DNA of 52,612 bases from Gammaproteobacteria bacterium (GCA_022599775.1 JAHZLQ010000067.1:1-52612); one strand, 5' to 3'. Shown: positions 7,575-21,177, counted from the first letter of the stretch. Made by a program: numbers and translations. Notes: a model not told the origin generated them from the letters alone.

Positions 7575-9716
7575 ATGTTGAAGCGTCTGATCCTGCTGTT
7601 CATTCTGATCGCGGCCGTGGTCGCGTTCTTCGCCTTCGACCTGGATCGCTTTTTGTCCCTGAAGGCCTTGCAGGCACAGCGTTCATCGCTGGTGGACTTC
7701 CGCGATGCGCAGCCGCTGTTGTCCAGTTTTGCGTTCTTCGGCATCTATGTGCTGGCAACCGCGCTGTCGCTGCCGGGCGCGGCGATTCTGACCCTGGCCG
7801 GCGGTGCGGTGTTCGGTTTGTGGTGGGGTGTGCTGATCGCTTCGTTCGCGTCGACGATCGGCGCCACCGGGGCGTTTCTGGTGTCGCGTTATCTGTTGCG
7901 CGGCACGGTGCAGCAACGCTACGGCAAGCGGCTCAAGACCATCAACGCCGGCGTGGAGCGCGACGGGGCGTTCTACCTGTTCACGCTGCGCCTGGTGCCG
8001 GTGTTTCCGTTCTTTCTGATCAACCTGCTGTTCGGCCTGACGCCGATGAAGACCCGGAGCTTCTATTGGGTCAGCCAGGTCGGCATGTTCGCCGGCACCC
8101 TGGTCTACGTGAACGCGGGCACGCAGATCGCGCAGATCGAATCGCTGTCCGGGATTCTCTCGCCGGGCCTGATCGGTGCCTTCGTGTTGCTCGGCGTGTT
8201 TCCCTTGATCGCACGCAAGATCAGCGATGCGATGCGTGCCCGGCGCGTTTATCGCGGCTACCGCAAGCCCAAGACCTTCGACCGCAATCTGATCGTCATC
8301 GGTGCCGGTTCGGCAGGTTTGGTGGCGGTGTTCATCGCCGCCGCCGTGCGGGCGAAGGTGACGCTGATCGAACGCGACCGCATGGGCGGGGACTGCCTCA
8401 ATACCGGCTGCGTGCCGTCCAAGGCGCTGATCCGCTCCTCACGTTATGCGGCGCAACTCAAGGAAGGGGCGAATTACGGGTTTCGCGAGGTTACTGGCCA
8501 GGTCGATTTCAAGGCCGTCATGCAGCGCGTGCACGCGGTGGTGCGCGAGATCGAGCCGCATGACTCGGTGGAACGCTATACCGAAATGGGCGTGGACTGC
8601 GTGCGCGGCGAAGCGCGCATCGTCGATCCGTGGACGGTCGAGGTCGAGGGGCGCCGGCTGACGGCCAGGGATATCGTGGTGGCGACCGGCGCCGCGCCGT
8701 TCGTGCCGCCGCTGCCGGGCCTGGACGCAGTGCCCTATCTCACGTCCGAAAACCTGTGGGATCTTGAGGAACTGCCCGGGCGCCTGATCGTGCTCGGCGG
8801 CGGCCCGATCGGCTGCGAGCTGTCGCAGGCCTTCGCGCGCCTGGGCTCGCAGGTGTGGCAGGTGGAAATGGCGCCGCAACTGATGCCGCGCGAGGACGAG
8901 GACGTGGCCGAGCGGGTGCGCACGCGCTTCGAGGCCGAGGGTGTGCAGGTGCTGACCGGCACCCAGGCGCTGCGTGTGGAAACCGGCGACGAGTCGCCGG
9001 TGCTGGTGTGCGAGGACGGCAACGGCGAAAAGCGCCTGGCGTTCGACCGAATTCTGGTGGCCGTCGGGCGGGCCGCGCGCCTCAGCGGTTTCGGCCTGGA
9101 GGAACTGGGCGTGCGCAGCGGACGCACCCTGGAGGTCAACGAATTCCTGCAGACCAATTTCCCCAACATCTATGCCTGCGGCGATGTCGCCGGACCTTAC
9201 CAGTTCACCCACACCGCCTCGCACATGGCCTGGTACACGGCCGTGAACAGCCTGTTCGGACCGCTGCTGAGCCTGCGCGGCGGCAAGTTCAAGGTGGACT
9301 ATTCGGTGATTCCCTGGGCCACGTTCACCGAGCCGGAAGTCGCCCACGTGGGGCTCAACGAGCGCGAGGCGCGCGAACAGGACGTCGAATACGAACTGAC
9401 GCGCTATGAGTTGTCCGAACTCGACCGCGCCATCGCCGAGGGTGAAAAGGCCGGCTTCGTCAAGGTTCTCACGGTGCCGGGCAAGGACCGGATACTCGGC
9501 GCGACCATCGTCGGTGCACAGGCCGGCGAACTGATCGCCGAATTCGTGCTGGCGATGCGCCAGGGCCTGGGACTGAACAAGTTGCTGTCCACCATTCACA
9601 TCTATCCCACGTTGATGGAAGCCAACAAGTACGCGGCCGGCAACTGGAAGCGCGCGCATCAGCCGGAACGGGCTCTGCGCTGGCTGGAGCGCTTCCACAA
9701 GTGGCGACGCGACTGA
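7575..9716 (+). CDS. TVP38/TMEM64-type membrane domain fused to a mercuric-reductase-like FAD oxidoreductase
   Basis: A 713-aa two-part protein. Residues 1-225 form a DedA/TVP38-like membrane domain (segments about 3-22, 52-75, 84-106, 133-155, 196-214, with the family-like [16 protein letters not shown] and [16 protein letters not shown]). Residues 236-713 form a class I pyridine-nucleotide disulfide oxidoreductase: FAD motif GAGSAG (243-248), redox pair in CLNTGC (Cys274, Cys279) followed by VPSKALI, NAD(P)-binding [16 protein letters not shown] for FAD, and a C-terminal [10 protein letters not shown] carrying the His-Glu pair. The MerA-type N-terminal HMA domain and the C-terminal vicinal cysteines for Hg(II) are absent, so mercury reduction is not supported. 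The substrate is unknown. The gene is divergent from the cobalamin operon. Confidence 0.83.
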   Translation: MLKRLILLFILIAAVVAFFAFDLDRFLSLKALQAQRSSLVDFRDAQPLLSSFAFFGIYVLATALSLPGAAILTLAGGAVFGLWWGVLIASFASTIGATGAFLVSRYLLRGTVQQRYGKRLKTINAGVERDGAFYLFTLRLVPVFPFFLINLLFGLTPMKTRSFYWVSQVGMFAGTLVYVNAGTQIAQIESLSGILSPGLIGAFVLLGVFPLIARKISDAMRARRVYRGYRKPKTFDRNLIVIGAGSAGLVAVFIAAAVRAKVTLIERDRMGGDCLNTGCVPSKALIRSSRYAAQLKEGANYGFREVTGQVDFKAVMQRVHAVVREIEPHDSVERYTEMGVDCVRGEARIVDPWTVEVEGRRLTARDIVVATGAAPFVPPLPGLDAVPYLTSENLWDLEELPGRLIVLGGGPIGCELSQAFARLGSQVWQVEMAPQLMPREDEDVAERVRTRFEAEGVQVLTGTQALRVETGDESPVLVCEDGNGEKRLAFDRILVAVGRAARLSGFGLEELGVRSGRTLEVNEFLQTNFPNIYACGDVAGPYQFTHTASHMAWYTAVNSLFGPLLSLRGGKFKVDYSVIPWATFTEPEVAHVGLNEREAREQDVEYELTRYELSELDRAIAEGEKAGFVKVLTVPGKDRILGATIVGAQAGELIAEFVLAMRQGLGLNKLLSTIHIYPTLMEANKYAAGNWKRAHQPERALRWLERFHKWRRD

Positions 9717-9765
9717 GTGTGGCCCCGGTCTTTGGCGGAATCGGGCGGTTCATCGGGACGTTCCC

Positions 9766-9794
9766 TTTACGCACCGGGACGCCGCGCTTATCAT
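9766..9794 (+). promoter_or_regulatory. carAB promoter
   Basis: TTTACG (9766-9771) and TATCAT (9789-9794) are 17 bp apart, giving a predicted start near 9801 and a leader of about 76 nt before carA. Four of six and five of six positions match the sigma70 consensus. Confidence 0.6.
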
Positions 9795-9807
9795 TCGCGC
9801 CCGGTTG

Positions 9808-9838
9808 GACTCGGGGGTCGTCTTGCGGCCCCCGAGTC
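9808..9838 (+). promoter_or_regulatory. Strong hairpin in the carA leader
   Basis: A perfect 10-bp stem (gactcggggg, 9808-9817, with cccccgagtc, 9829-9838) closes an 11-nt loop. It begins only a few bases after the predicted carAB transcription start. There is no T-run after it, so it is not a simple terminator. It could stabilise the 5' end or take part in pyrimidine or arginine control; the mechanism is unknown. Confidence 0.5.
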
Positions 9839-9876
9839 GTATCTACACTCTGAAAATTGGATTGGACCTGGCGTCG

Positions 9877-11013
9877 ATGCCCTCGCTTAAACCGGCCTTA
9901 CTCGCACTTGCCGATGGATCTGTTTTCAAAGGCGTTTCCATTGGTGTGACGGGGCAGACGGTTGGCGAAGTCGTGTTCAACACGGCGATGACCGGCTATC
10001 AGGAAATCCTCACCGACGCCTCGTACCTCGAACAGATCGTCACGCTGACCTATCCGCACATCGGCAACGTCGGCAGCAATGATCTGGACGCCGAATCGGG
10101 CCGTGTGCAGGTCGCCGGCCTGGTGCTGCGCGAAGTGCCGCGCCCGCACAGCAATTGGCGTTCGACCCTGGATTTCAGCGAATACCTGAAGCAGCAGAAC
10201 GTGGTGGCGATCGCCGGGATCGACACGCGTCGGCTGACGCGCATCCTGCGCGAAAAGGGTGCCCAGAACGGCTGCATCGTCGCCGGCGGACGCATTTCCG
10301 AATCGGCGGCGCTGAAGAAGGCGCAGGCCTGGGGCGGTCTCAAGGGCAAGGATCTGGCACAGGTTGCCAGCACCGACAAGGCCTACGTCTGGGATCGCGG
10401 CTCGTGGCGCCTTGAAACCAACGAGGACGCCGAATCGGGTGACGGCCGTTTTCACGTCGTGGCCTACGATTTCGGCGTCAAGACCAACATCCTGCGGATG
10501 TTCGTGGATCGTGGCTGTCGCGTCACCGTGGTGCCTGCGAGGACCCGCGCTGCCGACGTGATGCGGCGCAAGCCGGACGGCGTGTTCCTGTCCAATGGTC
10601 CTGGCGATCCGGAGCCCTGCGACTACGCCATCGACGCCGCCCGCTATTTCATCAAGAAGCAGATTCCCCTGTTCGGCATCTGTCTCGGTCACCAGATCCT
10701 CGGCCTGGCCGCCGGCGGGAAGACCTCGAAGATGAAGTTCGGTCACCACGGCGCCAACCACCCGGTGCAGGATCTCGAATCCGGTCGCGTGCTGATCACC
10801 AGCCAGAATCACGGTTTCGCGGTCGACGAGGCGAGCCTGCCGGAAACTGTGACGATCACGCATCGTTCCTTGTTCGATGGCTCGAATCAGGGTCTGGCCC
10901 TGAGCAATGCGCCGGCCTTCAGCTTCCAGGGGCATCCCGAAGCCAGCCCAGGCCCGCACGATGTCGATTACCTGTTTGACCGTTTCATCCAGTTGATGGA
11001 GCAGCACTCGTGA
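9877..11013 (+). CDS. carA: Carbamoyl-phosphate synthase small subunit
   Basis: The glutaminase subunit (378 aa) of carbamoyl-phosphate synthetase. It hydrolyses glutamine and channels ammonia to CarB, feeding both arginine and pyrimidine synthesis. The N-terminal CPSase domain has the signature [13 protein letters not shown]. The C-terminal class I amidotransferase domain has the nucleophile Cys269 in GICLGHQ and the HPE pair in [13 protein letters not shown]. The ATG at 9877 is chosen over an in-frame TTG at 9805 because the latter would start inside the leader hairpin and add 24 unconserved residues. It is followed after 45 nt by carB. Confidence 0.95.
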   Translation: MPSLKPALLALADGSVFKGVSIGVTGQTVGEVVFNTAMTGYQEILTDASYLEQIVTLTYPHIGNVGSNDLDAESGRVQVAGLVLREVPRPHSNWRSTLDFSEYLKQQNVVAIAGIDTRRLTRILREKGAQNGCIVAGGRISESAALKKAQAWGGLKGKDLAQVASTDKAYVWDRGSWRLETNEDAESGDGRFHVVAYDFGVKTNILRMFVDRGCRVTVVPARTRAADVMRRKPDGVFLSNGPGDPEPCDYAIDAARYFIKKQIPLFGICLGHQILGLAAGGKTSKMKFGHHGANHPVQDLESGRVLITSQNHGFAVDEASLPETVTITHRSLFDGSNQGLALSNAPAFSFQGHPEASPGPHDVDYLFDRFIQLMEQHS

Positions 11014-11058
11014 CGCTTTTGCGCCTCACGCCTTACGTCTCACGCCTCACGAGCCCCC

Positions 11059-14280
<3,222 letters not shown>

Positions 14281-14399
14281 GCGGCGCGAACACGCCGGTA
14301 TCGCTCGGGTTCAGCCCGATTTGGTTAAACTGACGATTCGCATCGCGGCAAGGCCTCTCCTTTTCGCGTACGACGAACTATTTCCGTAAGCTCTCAATC

Positions 14400-14876
14400 A
14401 TGCAGAAAGTACCCCTGACATTGCGTGGGGCCGAAAAGCTCCGCGAAGAACTTCGTGTCCTCAAATCCGAGACGCGGCCGCAGATCATTGCCGCCATCGC
14501 GGAGGCGCGCGCACACGGCGATCTCAAGGAGAACGCCGAATATCACGCCGCACGTGAGCAGCAGTCCTTCGCCGAAGGGCGCATCGCGGAAATCGAGGCC
14601 AAGCTTTCCAATGCTCAGGTCATTGACGTCACCCAGCTCGATGCCGGCGGCAAGGTCGTGTTCGGCTGCACCGTCGAACTGGCTGACATCGTCAGTGGGG
14701 ACGAAGTGCGCTATCAGATCGTCGGCGAAGACGAGGCGGACATCAAAGGTGGTCAGATTTCGGTGAATTCACCGATTGCACGGGCGCTGATCGGTAAGTT
14801 CGAAGGCGACGAAGTCGCAGTGCGGGTACCGGCGGGCGATCGCGAATTTGAAATCGTCAAAGTTCTGTATATCTAG
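14400..14876 (+). CDS. greA: Transcription elongation factor GreA
   Basis: A 158-aa cleavage factor that enters the secondary channel of RNA polymerase and rescues backtracked complexes. The N-terminal coiled coil (about 1-75) carries the tip motif [12 protein letters not shown] with the acidic Asp/Glu that hold Mg2+ at the active site. The C-terminal FKBP-like domain includes [14 protein letters not shown]. Length is identical to E. coli GreA. It lies 119 nt after carB, as in many gammaproteobacteria, and ends in TAG. Confidence 0.96.
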   Translation: MQKVPLTLRGAEKLREELRVLKSETRPQIIAAIAEARAHGDLKENAEYHAAREQQSFAEGRIAEIEAKLSNAQVIDVTQLDAGGKVVFGCTVELADIVSGDEVRYQIVGEDEADIKGGQISVNSPIARALIGKFEGDEVAVRVPAGDREFEIVKVLYI

Positions 14877-14917
14877 CCCGAATTCGGTCCAGTTCAGCGC
14901 CGCGATTGCGACTGCGC

Positions 14918-15544
14918 GTGGGTAAGAAACGCAGCGCCAGTTCCAAGCGCTGGCTCGCCGAGCACGAAGCCGATCCCTACGTACAGCGGGCGCGCGCAGA
15001 AGGCTGGCGTTCACGTGCGGTCTATAAGCTGGCCGAACTGGACGAACGAGATGGCCTGTTGCGTGCCGGTTCGACGATTGTCGATCTGGGCGCTGCACCC
15101 GGCGGCTGGAGTCAGTACGCACGGCGGCGCTTGGGCGACCGCGCGCGCATCTTTGCGCTGGACATCCTCGATATCGAGCCGATTGAAGGGGTGCATTTCA
15201 TTCAAGGCGACTTCCGTGAGGAATCCGTACTTCAAGAGTTCGAGGCCTTGCTCGGCAATGCCGAGGTCGACCTTGTTTTGTCGGATATGGCCCCCAACTT
15301 AAGTGGAGTCGATGTGGCGGATCAGGTCGGATCGGTCCATCTGGCTGAGCTTGCGCTCATGTTCGCGCGCGAGCGCTTGCGACCGGGCGGCAATTTCCTG
15401 ACCAAGGTGTTTCAGGGGGAAGGTTTCGACGCCTACCTCAAAGAGGTTCGAGAATCATTCGATAAGGTAATGATTCGAAAGCCAAAAGCTTCAAGGCCGA
15501 GAAGCCGGGAAGTGTATCTGTTTGGAAAATCACATCGAAGCTGA
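14918..15544 (+). CDS. rlmE: 23S rRNA 2'-O-ribose U2552 methyltransferase RlmE (FtsJ/RrmJ)
   Basis: An SAM-dependent methyltransferase (208 aa) that methylates U2552 of 23S rRNA in the late 50S subunit. SAM motif I is VDLGAAPGGWSQ. The catalytic K-D-K-E set is visible: Lys in RAVYKL, Asp in LSDMAPNLSG, Lys in FLTKVFQG and Glu in SREVYLFGK. The GTG at 14918 is preferred because it gives MGKKRSASSKRWL, matching the E. coli start; a TTG four codons upstream (14906) is possible. It precedes ftsH as in E. coli. Confidence 0.93.
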   Translation: MGKKRSASSKRWLAEHEADPYVQRARAEGWRSRAVYKLAELDERDGLLRAGSTIVDLGAAPGGWSQYARRRLGDRARIFALDILDIEPIEGVHFIQGDFREESVLQEFEALLGNAEVDLVLSDMAPNLSGVDVADQVGSVHLAELALMFARERLRPGGNFLTKVFQGEGFDAYLKEVRESFDKVMIRKPKASRPRSREVYLFGKSHRS

Positions 15545-15556
15545 TGTCTTAATTAA

Positions 15557-15586
15557 TTGGCAGGCCGACAGTCGCGGGTGTAATGT
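15557..15586 (+). promoter_or_regulatory. Possible ftsH promoter
   Basis: TTGGCA (15557-15562) and TAATGT (15581-15586) are 18 bp apart, about 97 nt before the ftsH start. The match is moderate; the 138-bp gap between rlmE and ftsH holds no gene. Confidence 0.4.
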
Positions 15587-15682
15587 CGGAATGACCGGAA
15601 ACAGGCTGTCCGGACGCATTGGTGCGCCCGGTCGGGTGTTGGCAGGCGCGAAATTGCCGGCACCGTCCAGTGAGGAATTGCT

Positions 15683-17599
15683 TTGAACGATCTTGCTAAG
15701 AACCTGCTGCTTTGGGCGGTGATCCTCGTCGTCCTGATGAGCGTGTTCAAAACCTTCTCGGAACAGGGAAGTCCCCAGCAGCAGCTTCGCTACTCCGACT
15801 TCCTGTCCAAGGTCGAGTCCGGCAGCGTCGAGAGCGTGTCCATCCGGCAGGATGGCAACATCGAAGGCCAGCTGCGCGACGGTTCCAAGTTCTCCACCTT
15901 CAGCCCCGAGGACGACGCTTCGGCTCTGGTCGGCGACCTCAAGCGCAACAGTGTTTCCTTCGACGGAAAGCCGCCGGAGAGCACGCCGCTGCTGCTGCAG
16001 CTGCTGATCAGTTCGTTTCCGATCCTGTTGCTGATCGCGGTGTGGATCTACTTCATGCGCCAGATGCAGGGCGGCGGAGGCGGACGCGGAGCAATGAGCT
16101 TCGGCAAGTCCAAGGCGCGCATGCTCAACGCCGATCAGGTCAAGATCACCTTCGGCGACGTTGCCGGTGTCGAGGAAGCCAAGCAGGAAGTCTCCGAACT
16201 CGTCGACTTCCTGCGTGACCCGGCCAAATTCCAGCGTCTGGGCGGCAAGATTCCGCGTGGTGTGCTGATGGTGGGCTCGCCGGGTACCGGCAAGACCTTG
16301 CTGGCACGTGCCATCGCTGGCGAAGCCGGCGTACCGTTTTTCACCATTTCCGGCTCCGACTTCGTCGAGATGTTCGTGGGTGTCGGTGCCTCGCGTGTTC
16401 GAGACATGTTCGAGCAGGCCAAGAAGCACGCGCCCTGCATCATCTTCATCGACGAAATCGATGCCGTGGGGCGCCATCGCGGCGCCGGCCTCGGCGGTGG
16501 CCATGATGAGCGCGAGCAGACCCTGAACCAGTTGCTGGTGGAGATGGACGGCTTCGAGGGCAGCGAGGGCGTGATTGTCATCGCCGCCACCAACCGTCCG
16601 GACGTGCTCGATCCGGCCTTGCTGCGCCCGGGGCGTTTCGACCGTCAGGTCGTGGTGCCGCTGCCGGATGTACGCGGCCGTGAACAGATCATCAAGGTGC
16701 ACATGCGCGCCGTGCCTCTGGCCGACAACGTCAAGCCGGACGTGATCGCGCGCGCCACCCCCGGATTCTCCGGCGCCGATCTCGCCAATCTCGTCAACGA
16801 GGCGGCGCTGTTCGCCGCACGCGCCAACAAGCGTCTGGTCGAGCACGATGATTTCGAGCGCGCCAAGGACAAGATCATGATGGGGGCCGAGCGCCGCTCC
16901 ATGGTCATGTCCGAGAAGGAAAAGCGTTTGACCGCCTATCACGAGGCCGGCCATGCGATCGTCGGCCTGTCGGTACCGGATCACGATCCGGTCTACAAGG
17001 TCACGATCATCCCCCGCGGTCGCGCGCTGGGCGTGACCATGTTCCTGCCGCTGGAAGACCGTTACAGCTATTCCAAGCAGCGACTCAACAGCCAGATCTG
17101 CTCGCTGTTCGGCGGTCGCCTCGCCGAGGAAATCATCTTTGGCATGGACAACGTGACGACGGGCGCTTCCAATGACATCGAGCGCGCCACCGATATCGCC
17201 CGCAACATGGTGACCAAGTGGGGCCTGTCTGATCGACTCGGGCCGCTGTCGTATTCCGAAGACAATGGCGAGGTCTTCCTCGGCAAGAGCGTGACGCAGA
17301 CCAAACACGTCTCCGACGAAACGGCGCATTCGATCGATCGTGAAATTCGCGAGATCATCGATTCGAACTTCGCGCGTTCGCGCAAGATTCTCGAAGACAA
17401 TCTCGACAAGCTGCACACGATGGCGGAAACGCTGGTCAAATACGAGACGATCGATTCCGAACAGATCGCTCGCATCATGCGCGGCGAGCCGCCAGGTCCG
17501 CCGGAAAGCTGGACCGACCCGGGTCCGAACGAGCCCCCGTCCAAGCCGGCGCCGAGCGCCGGACCCGCGCCCGGTATGCGTCCTGCTGGCCAGACCTGA
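15683..17599 (+). CDS. ftsH: ATP-dependent zinc metalloprotease FtsH
   Basis: A 638-aa membrane-anchored AAA+ protease that degrades misfolded membrane proteins and regulators such as LpxC and sigma32. Two membrane segments (about 6-23 and 100-120) flank a periplasmic domain. The AAA domain has Walker A GSPGTGKT (198-205; the usual second residue Pro is Ser here), Walker [12 protein letters not shown] and [21 protein letters not shown]. The zinc site is HEAGH (420-424). The start is TTG, giving [11 protein letters not shown], which matches the conserved N-terminus of gammaproteobacterial FtsH. The C-terminal tail is rich in Pro and Gly. Confidence 0.97.
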   Translation: MNDLAKNLLLWAVILVVLMSVFKTFSEQGSPQQQLRYSDFLSKVESGSVESVSIRQDGNIEGQLRDGSKFSTFSPEDDASALVGDLKRNSVSFDGKPPESTPLLLQLLISSFPILLLIAVWIYFMRQMQGGGGGRGAMSFGKSKARMLNADQVKITFGDVAGVEEAKQEVSELVDFLRDPAKFQRLGGKIPRGVLMVGSPGTGKTLLARAIAGEAGVPFFTISGSDFVEMFVGVGASRVRDMFEQAKKHAPCIIFIDEIDAVGRHRGAGLGGGHDEREQTLNQLLVEMDGFEGSEGVIVIAATNRPDVLDPALLRPGRFDRQVVVPLPDVRGREQIIKVHMRAVPLADNVKPDVIARATPGFSGADLANLVNEAALFAARANKRLVEHDDFERAKDKIMMGAERRSMVMSEKEKRLTAYHEAGHAIVGLSVPDHDPVYKVTIIPRGRALGVTMFLPLEDRYSYSKQRLNSQICSLFGGRLAEEIIFGMDNVTTGASNDIERATDIARNMVTKWGLSDRLGPLSYSEDNGEVFLGKSVTQTKHVSDETAHSIDREIREIIDSNFARSRKILEDNLDKLHTMAETLVKYETIDSEQIARIMRGEPPGPPESWTDPGPNEPPSKPAPSAGPAPGMRPAGQT

Positions 17600-17637
17600 A
17601 GCCGGAAGCGCGTCTTCAAGACGCGTCATTCAAGAAT

Positions 17638-17661
17638 GGGCCGGCCCAGCGCCGGCCTTTT
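17638..17661 (+). terminator. Intrinsic terminator after ftsH
   Basis: A GGCCGG stem (17639-17644) pairs with CCGGCC (17652-17657) and is followed by TTTT. It lies 40 nt after the ftsH stop and just before folP. A second inverted repeat (cgcgtctt/aagacgcg) lies at about 17610-17626. Confidence 0.6.
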
Positions 17662-17678
17662 CATTTCCCGATCTCGAC

Positions 17679-18515
17679 ATGTATTCCGAACTCTCCCTGC
17701 CAACACGCGCGCTGAACCTTGAGCGGCCCTTGGTCATGGGCATCCTCAATGTCACGCCGGACTCGTTCTCGGACGGGGGGCGATACGTCGATTTGGACGC
17801 GGCCTTGGCGCAGGCGCGAGGCATGATCGCCGACGGCGCCAGCATCATCGACGTCGGTGGAGAATCCACGCGCCCCGGCGCGCAGCCGGTCGACGCTGTC
17901 GAGGAAATTCGCCGTGTGGTCCCGGTAATCACCGCGCTGCGTCACGAGAGCCGCTGTGTGCTGTCGATCGATACGCTGAAGCCGGCGGTGATGCGGGCCG
18001 CCTGTGAGGCCGGAGCGGAGCTCATCAACGATGTGAACGCCCTGCGATCGCCGGGCGCTCTGGACGTGGCGCGCGACTCGGGCGCGGCGGTGTGTCTGAT
18101 GCACATGCTCGGCGAACCCCGCACGATGCAAGTCGAGCCTCGATATGATGACGTGGTCATCGAAGTGAGGGCCTTTCTCGAGCGGCGTATCCATGCCTGT
18201 GTCAACGCCGGCATCGCGCCGGCCAAACTGCTGGTCGATCCGGGTTTTGGTTTCGGCAAGACGCTGGGGCACAACCTGGTCTTGCTGGCGGAGCTTCACC
18301 GCTTTACCACGCTTGCTCCGGTGTTGATCGGCGTCTCGCGAAAATCCATGTTCGGGCGGCTGTTGGGGCGATCGGTCGACGAGCGGCTGGCTGCGAGTTT
18401 GGCGGCAGCAGTGCATGCGGTCGGGCAGGGCGCGGCCATTGTGAGGACACATGACGTGCGTGAGACTATGGATGCTCTGACGGTGATCAACGCGATCGCG
18501 AACCCGAATACATGA
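17679..18515 (+). CDS. folP: Dihydropteroate synthase
   Basis: A 278-aa TIM-barrel enzyme that joins 6-hydroxymethyl-7,8-dihydropterin pyrophosphate to p-aminobenzoate in folate synthesis, and the target of sulfonamides. The signatures MGILNVTPDSFSDGG (about 20-34) and DVGGESTRPGA (about 60-70) are both present, as are DPGFGFGKT and GVSRKSMFG near the C-terminus. The ATG at 17679 is chosen because an upstream in-frame extension would run through ftsH and the terminator. The stop overlaps the glmM start (ATGA). Confidence 0.95.
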   Translation: MYSELSLPTRALNLERPLVMGILNVTPDSFSDGGRYVDLDAALAQARGMIADGASIIDVGGESTRPGAQPVDAVEEIRRVVPVITALRHESRCVLSIDTLKPAVMRAACEAGAELINDVNALRSPGALDVARDSGAAVCLMHMLGEPRTMQVEPRYDDVVIEVRAFLERRIHACVNAGIAPAKLLVDPGFGFGKTLGHNLVLLAELHRFTTLAPVLIGVSRKSMFGRLLGRSVDERLAASLAAAVHAVGQGAAIVRTHDVRETMDALTVINAIANPNT

Positions 18516-19852
18516 GTCGTCGATATTTCGGAACCGATGGAATCCGGGGCCGCGTGGGTGTGGCACCCATGACGCCAGCCTTCGCTCTGCGCTTGGGTTG
18601 GGCTGCCGGGCGCGTGCTGGGCCGTGGCGAAGGCGCGACGGTGCTGATTGGCAAGGACACGCGTCGCTCCGGCTATCTGTTCGAGTCCGCGCTGGAGGCG
18701 GGCTTGGCGGCCGCCGGAATTCAGGTACGACTGCTCGGGCCGCTACCGACACCGGCGATCGCCTATCTGACGAAGGCCGTGGGTGCTCAGGCGGGCGTCG
18801 TCATTTCGGCATCGCACAACCCCCACTATGACAACGGAGTGAAGTTCTTCGGCGCCGATGGTGGCAAGCTCAGCGAGGCTCAGGAAGCCGAAATCGAAGC
18901 CTTGCTGGATGATGAGCCGGGTTGCGTCGAGCCCGAGAAGGTCGGCAAGGCTTCAAGAATCAACGACGCGGTCGGTCGCTATGTCGAGTACTGCAAGTCT
19001 CGCTATGACGGGCCGTCGATGAGCGGTCTGAGGATCGTGCTGGATTGTGCGAACGGCGCGGCTTATCGTGCGGCGCCGTCGGTCTTTGCCGAACTGGGCG
19101 CCCAGGTCCGGGCGATCGGCGTCAGCCCGAATGGACTGAACATCAATGACGGCTGCGGTTCCACGCATCTGGAGCCATTGCAGGCCGCCGTTGTCGAGCA
19201 AGCCGCCGACTTGGGGATCGCGCTGGACGGTGATGGCGATCGCTGCCTGATGGTCGATGCTCAAGGCAATGCCGTGGATGGAGACCAGATGCTGTACGTG
19301 ATCGCTCGCCATCAGCTCGCTCGCGGTGGCTTGACCGGGCCGGTAGTCGGTACGGTGATGAGCAATCTCGGGCTGGAACAGGCGATCCGGGCGATGGGCC
19401 TGGATTTCGAACGAAGCGCGGTCGGCGACCGCTATGTGTTTGAGCGTCTGCTCGCGACCGGTGGTCGTCTGGGCGGCGAAACCTCAGGCCACATCCTGAG
19501 CCTGGACAAGGCGGGAACCGGCGACGGTATCGTGTCGGCCTTGCAGGTGCTTGCGGCAGCCCTGCTGGATGGGCGCAGCCTGGGTGACATCGTCTCCGGA
19601 ATGCGGCAGTTCCCGCAGGTCTTGATCAACGTGAAACTGGCGCAGCGTAGCGACGCCAAGCTGGACACGCCGGCGATACGGGCCAGTATGGCGGACGCCG
19701 AACGGGAACTGGGTGTGCGTGGGCGCGTATTGCTGCGTGCGTCCGGAACAGAGCCCCTGATCCGTGTCATGGTCGAATCCGACGACGAGGCGCTGTCCAG
19801 GCGGGTCGCCGAGGCGATCGCGGACAGCGTACGCGCCACAGCGCCCGCCTGA
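18512..19852 (+). CDS. glmM: Phosphoglucosamine mutase
   Basis: A 446-aa enzyme that interconverts glucosamine-6-phosphate and glucosamine-1-phosphate on the way to UDP-GlcNAc, needed for peptidoglycan and LPS. The N-terminus YFGTDGIRG is typical. The phosphoserine is Ser101 in ISASHNP, the Mg2+ loop is DGDGDRC, and the C-terminal phosphate-binding loop is RASGTEPLIRVM. Length equals the family norm. It overlaps folP by 4 nt, the usual gammaproteobacterial folP-glmM pair. Confidence 0.97.
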   Translation: MSRRYFGTDGIRGRVGVAPMTPAFALRLGWAAGRVLGRGEGATVLIGKDTRRSGYLFESALEAGLAAAGIQVRLLGPLPTPAIAYLTKAVGAQAGVVISASHNPHYDNGVKFFGADGGKLSEAQEAEIEALLDDEPGCVEPEKVGKASRINDAVGRYVEYCKSRYDGPSMSGLRIVLDCANGAAYRAAPSVFAELGAQVRAIGVSPNGLNINDGCGSTHLEPLQAAVVEQAADLGIALDGDGDRCLMVDAQGNAVDGDQMLYVIARHQLARGGLTGPVVGTVMSNLGLEQAIRAMGLDFERSAVGDRYVFERLLATGGRLGGETSGHILSLDKAGTGDGIVSALQVLAAALLDGRSLGDIVSGMRQFPQVLINVKLAQRSDAKLDTPAIRASMADAERELGVRGRVLLRASGTEPLIRVMVESDDEALSRRVAEAIADSVRATAPA

Positions 19853-19898
19853 GCCACCAAGACATGAACAATCAGTAAGCAGAAACAGGAGAAGAACG

Positions 19899-20660
19899 AT
19901 GAGCCGACGCGCAATGGTCGCGGGTAACTGGAAGATGAATGGCAGTCTTGCCGGCAACGCCACCTTGCTTGAGGGATTGGTGGCAGCGATGCCCGGCCAC
20001 GACCGGATTGATGTCGTGGTCTGTCCGCCGGCCTGCTATCTGGAATCCGTGGGCGCGCTTTGCGACGGCGGTCTGCTGCTGGGTGCGCAGAATCTGGCGG
20101 ATCAGGGCAAGCCCGGCGCGTTCACCGGCGAACTGTTCGGCGGCATGCTCAAGGACGTGGGGTGCAGCCATGTCATCGTTGGCCACTCGGAACGTCGCGC
20201 ACTTTATGGTGAGACCGACGAAGTCGTGGCGGCCAAGTTCAAGCTGGCGCAGGCCAACGGACTGATTCCGGTCCTGTGTCTCGGCGAGTCGCTGGACGAG
20301 CGTGAGGGCGGGCAGACCGAGACTGTTCTTGCGCGCCAGCTGAATGCCGTGATCGACCACGTGGGCATTGCCGCATTCGAGACGGCGGTGATCGCCTACG
20401 AGCCGGTCTGGGCAATCGGCACCGGCAAGACGGCCAGTCCCGAGCAGGCTCAGAGCGCTCATGCCTTCCTGCGCGCGCAACTGGCGGGACGTGATGCTAG
20501 AATCGCCGCCCTCGTGCGTATCCTGTACGGCGGCAGCGTGAAGCCGGACAACGCCAATGAGTTGTTCGGCCTCGAGGACGTCGACGGTGGTCTCATCGGC
20601 GGCGCGTCTCTGAAGGCCGCCGATTTCAATGCGATCTGCGCGGCAGCGCAATCGGCCTAA
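19899..20660 (+). CDS. tpiA: Triosephosphate isomerase
   Basis: A 253-aa glycolytic TIM-barrel enzyme that interconverts dihydroxyacetone phosphate and glyceraldehyde-3-phosphate. Active-site residues are visible: Lys in AGNWKMNG (near residue 13), His in VIVGHSERR and Glu in [12 protein letters not shown]. The phosphate loop ILYGGSVKP is present. The start at 19899 follows a clear ribosome site (acaggag); the longer reading upstream covers the glmM end. Confidence 0.96.
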   Translation: MSRRAMVAGNWKMNGSLAGNATLLEGLVAAMPGHDRIDVVVCPPACYLESVGALCDGGLLLGAQNLADQGKPGAFTGELFGGMLKDVGCSHVIVGHSERRALYGETDEVVAAKFKLAQANGLIPVLCLGESLDEREGGQTETVLARQLNAVIDHVGIAAFETAVIAYEPVWAIGTGKTASPEQAQSAHAFLRAQLAGRDARIAALVRILYGGSVKPDNANELFGLEDVDGGLIGGASLKAADFNAICAAAQSA

Positions 20661-20684
20661 AATCTTGAGGTTTCAAAACTTTCG

Positions 20685-21104
20685 ATGCATACCGCTCTGG
20701 TTATCATTCAGGTGCTCGTCGCTGTTGGCGTGATTGCGCTCGTGCTGTTGCAGCAGGGAAAGGGCGCCGATGCCGGCGCCGCATTCGGCGCGGGTGCCTC
20801 CGGAACCGTCTTCGGTTCCCGTGGATCGTCCACGTTTCTGTCGCGAGCGACCGGGATTCTGGCGACGGTGTTCATGCTGGTGAGTCTGGCCTTGGCTTAT
20901 CTGGTCAATGATCGCGCGCTGTCCGACAGCGTTGTCGACCGTATGGCCGCCCCGGCCGCCGAGCAGCAGCAGACCTTGCCGCCGACCGACGAACTGCCGA
21001 TGACGGCGCCGGAACCGCCCGAAGGGCCGTCGGAAATGGCGCCGCCCGAAGGCGATGTTCAGGCGCCACCGGCGGACGAGACGTCGCCAGCCATCCCGGA
21101 GTAA
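20685..21104 (+). CDS. secG: Protein-export membrane protein SecG
   Basis: A 139-aa accessory subunit of the SecYEG translocon. Two membrane segments (about 3-22 and 53-73) flank the conserved loop GAGASGTVFGSRGSSTFLSR. The C-terminal tail (from about 85) is rich in Pro, Glu and Ala and is longer than in E. coli SecG (110 aa). It follows tpiA by 24 nt and precedes tRNA-Leu(GAG), the standard arrangement. Confidence 0.94.
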   Translation: MHTALVIIQVLVAVGVIALVLLQQGKGADAGAAFGAGASGTVFGSRGSSTFLSRATGILATVFMLVSLALAYLVNDRALSDSVVDRMAAPAAEQQQTLPPTDELPMTAPEPPEGPSEMAPPEGDVQAPPADETSPAIPE

Positions 21105-21177
21105 ATAAATCGGCGTGAAACGGCGCACAGGCCTTCCGTTTTCGGTGCGGCCTGATAGAATGCGCGCCCCGTTGCTC

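Noticed and set aside
7575-9716. Mercuric reductase (MerA)
   Set aside because: Only the general disulfide reductase core is present; the C-terminal mercury-binding cysteines and the HMA domain are missing and no mer genes are near.
9805-9876. Extended carA N-terminus from TTG 9805
   Set aside because: It would translate the leader hairpin, adds 24 unconserved residues and the ATG at 9877 matches the family start.
20508-20513. TAGAAT box inside tpiA as a secG promoter
   Set aside because: It lies in conserved coding sequence about 170 nt before secG without a -35 box; the same octamer also occurs inside ligA, so it is likely chance.
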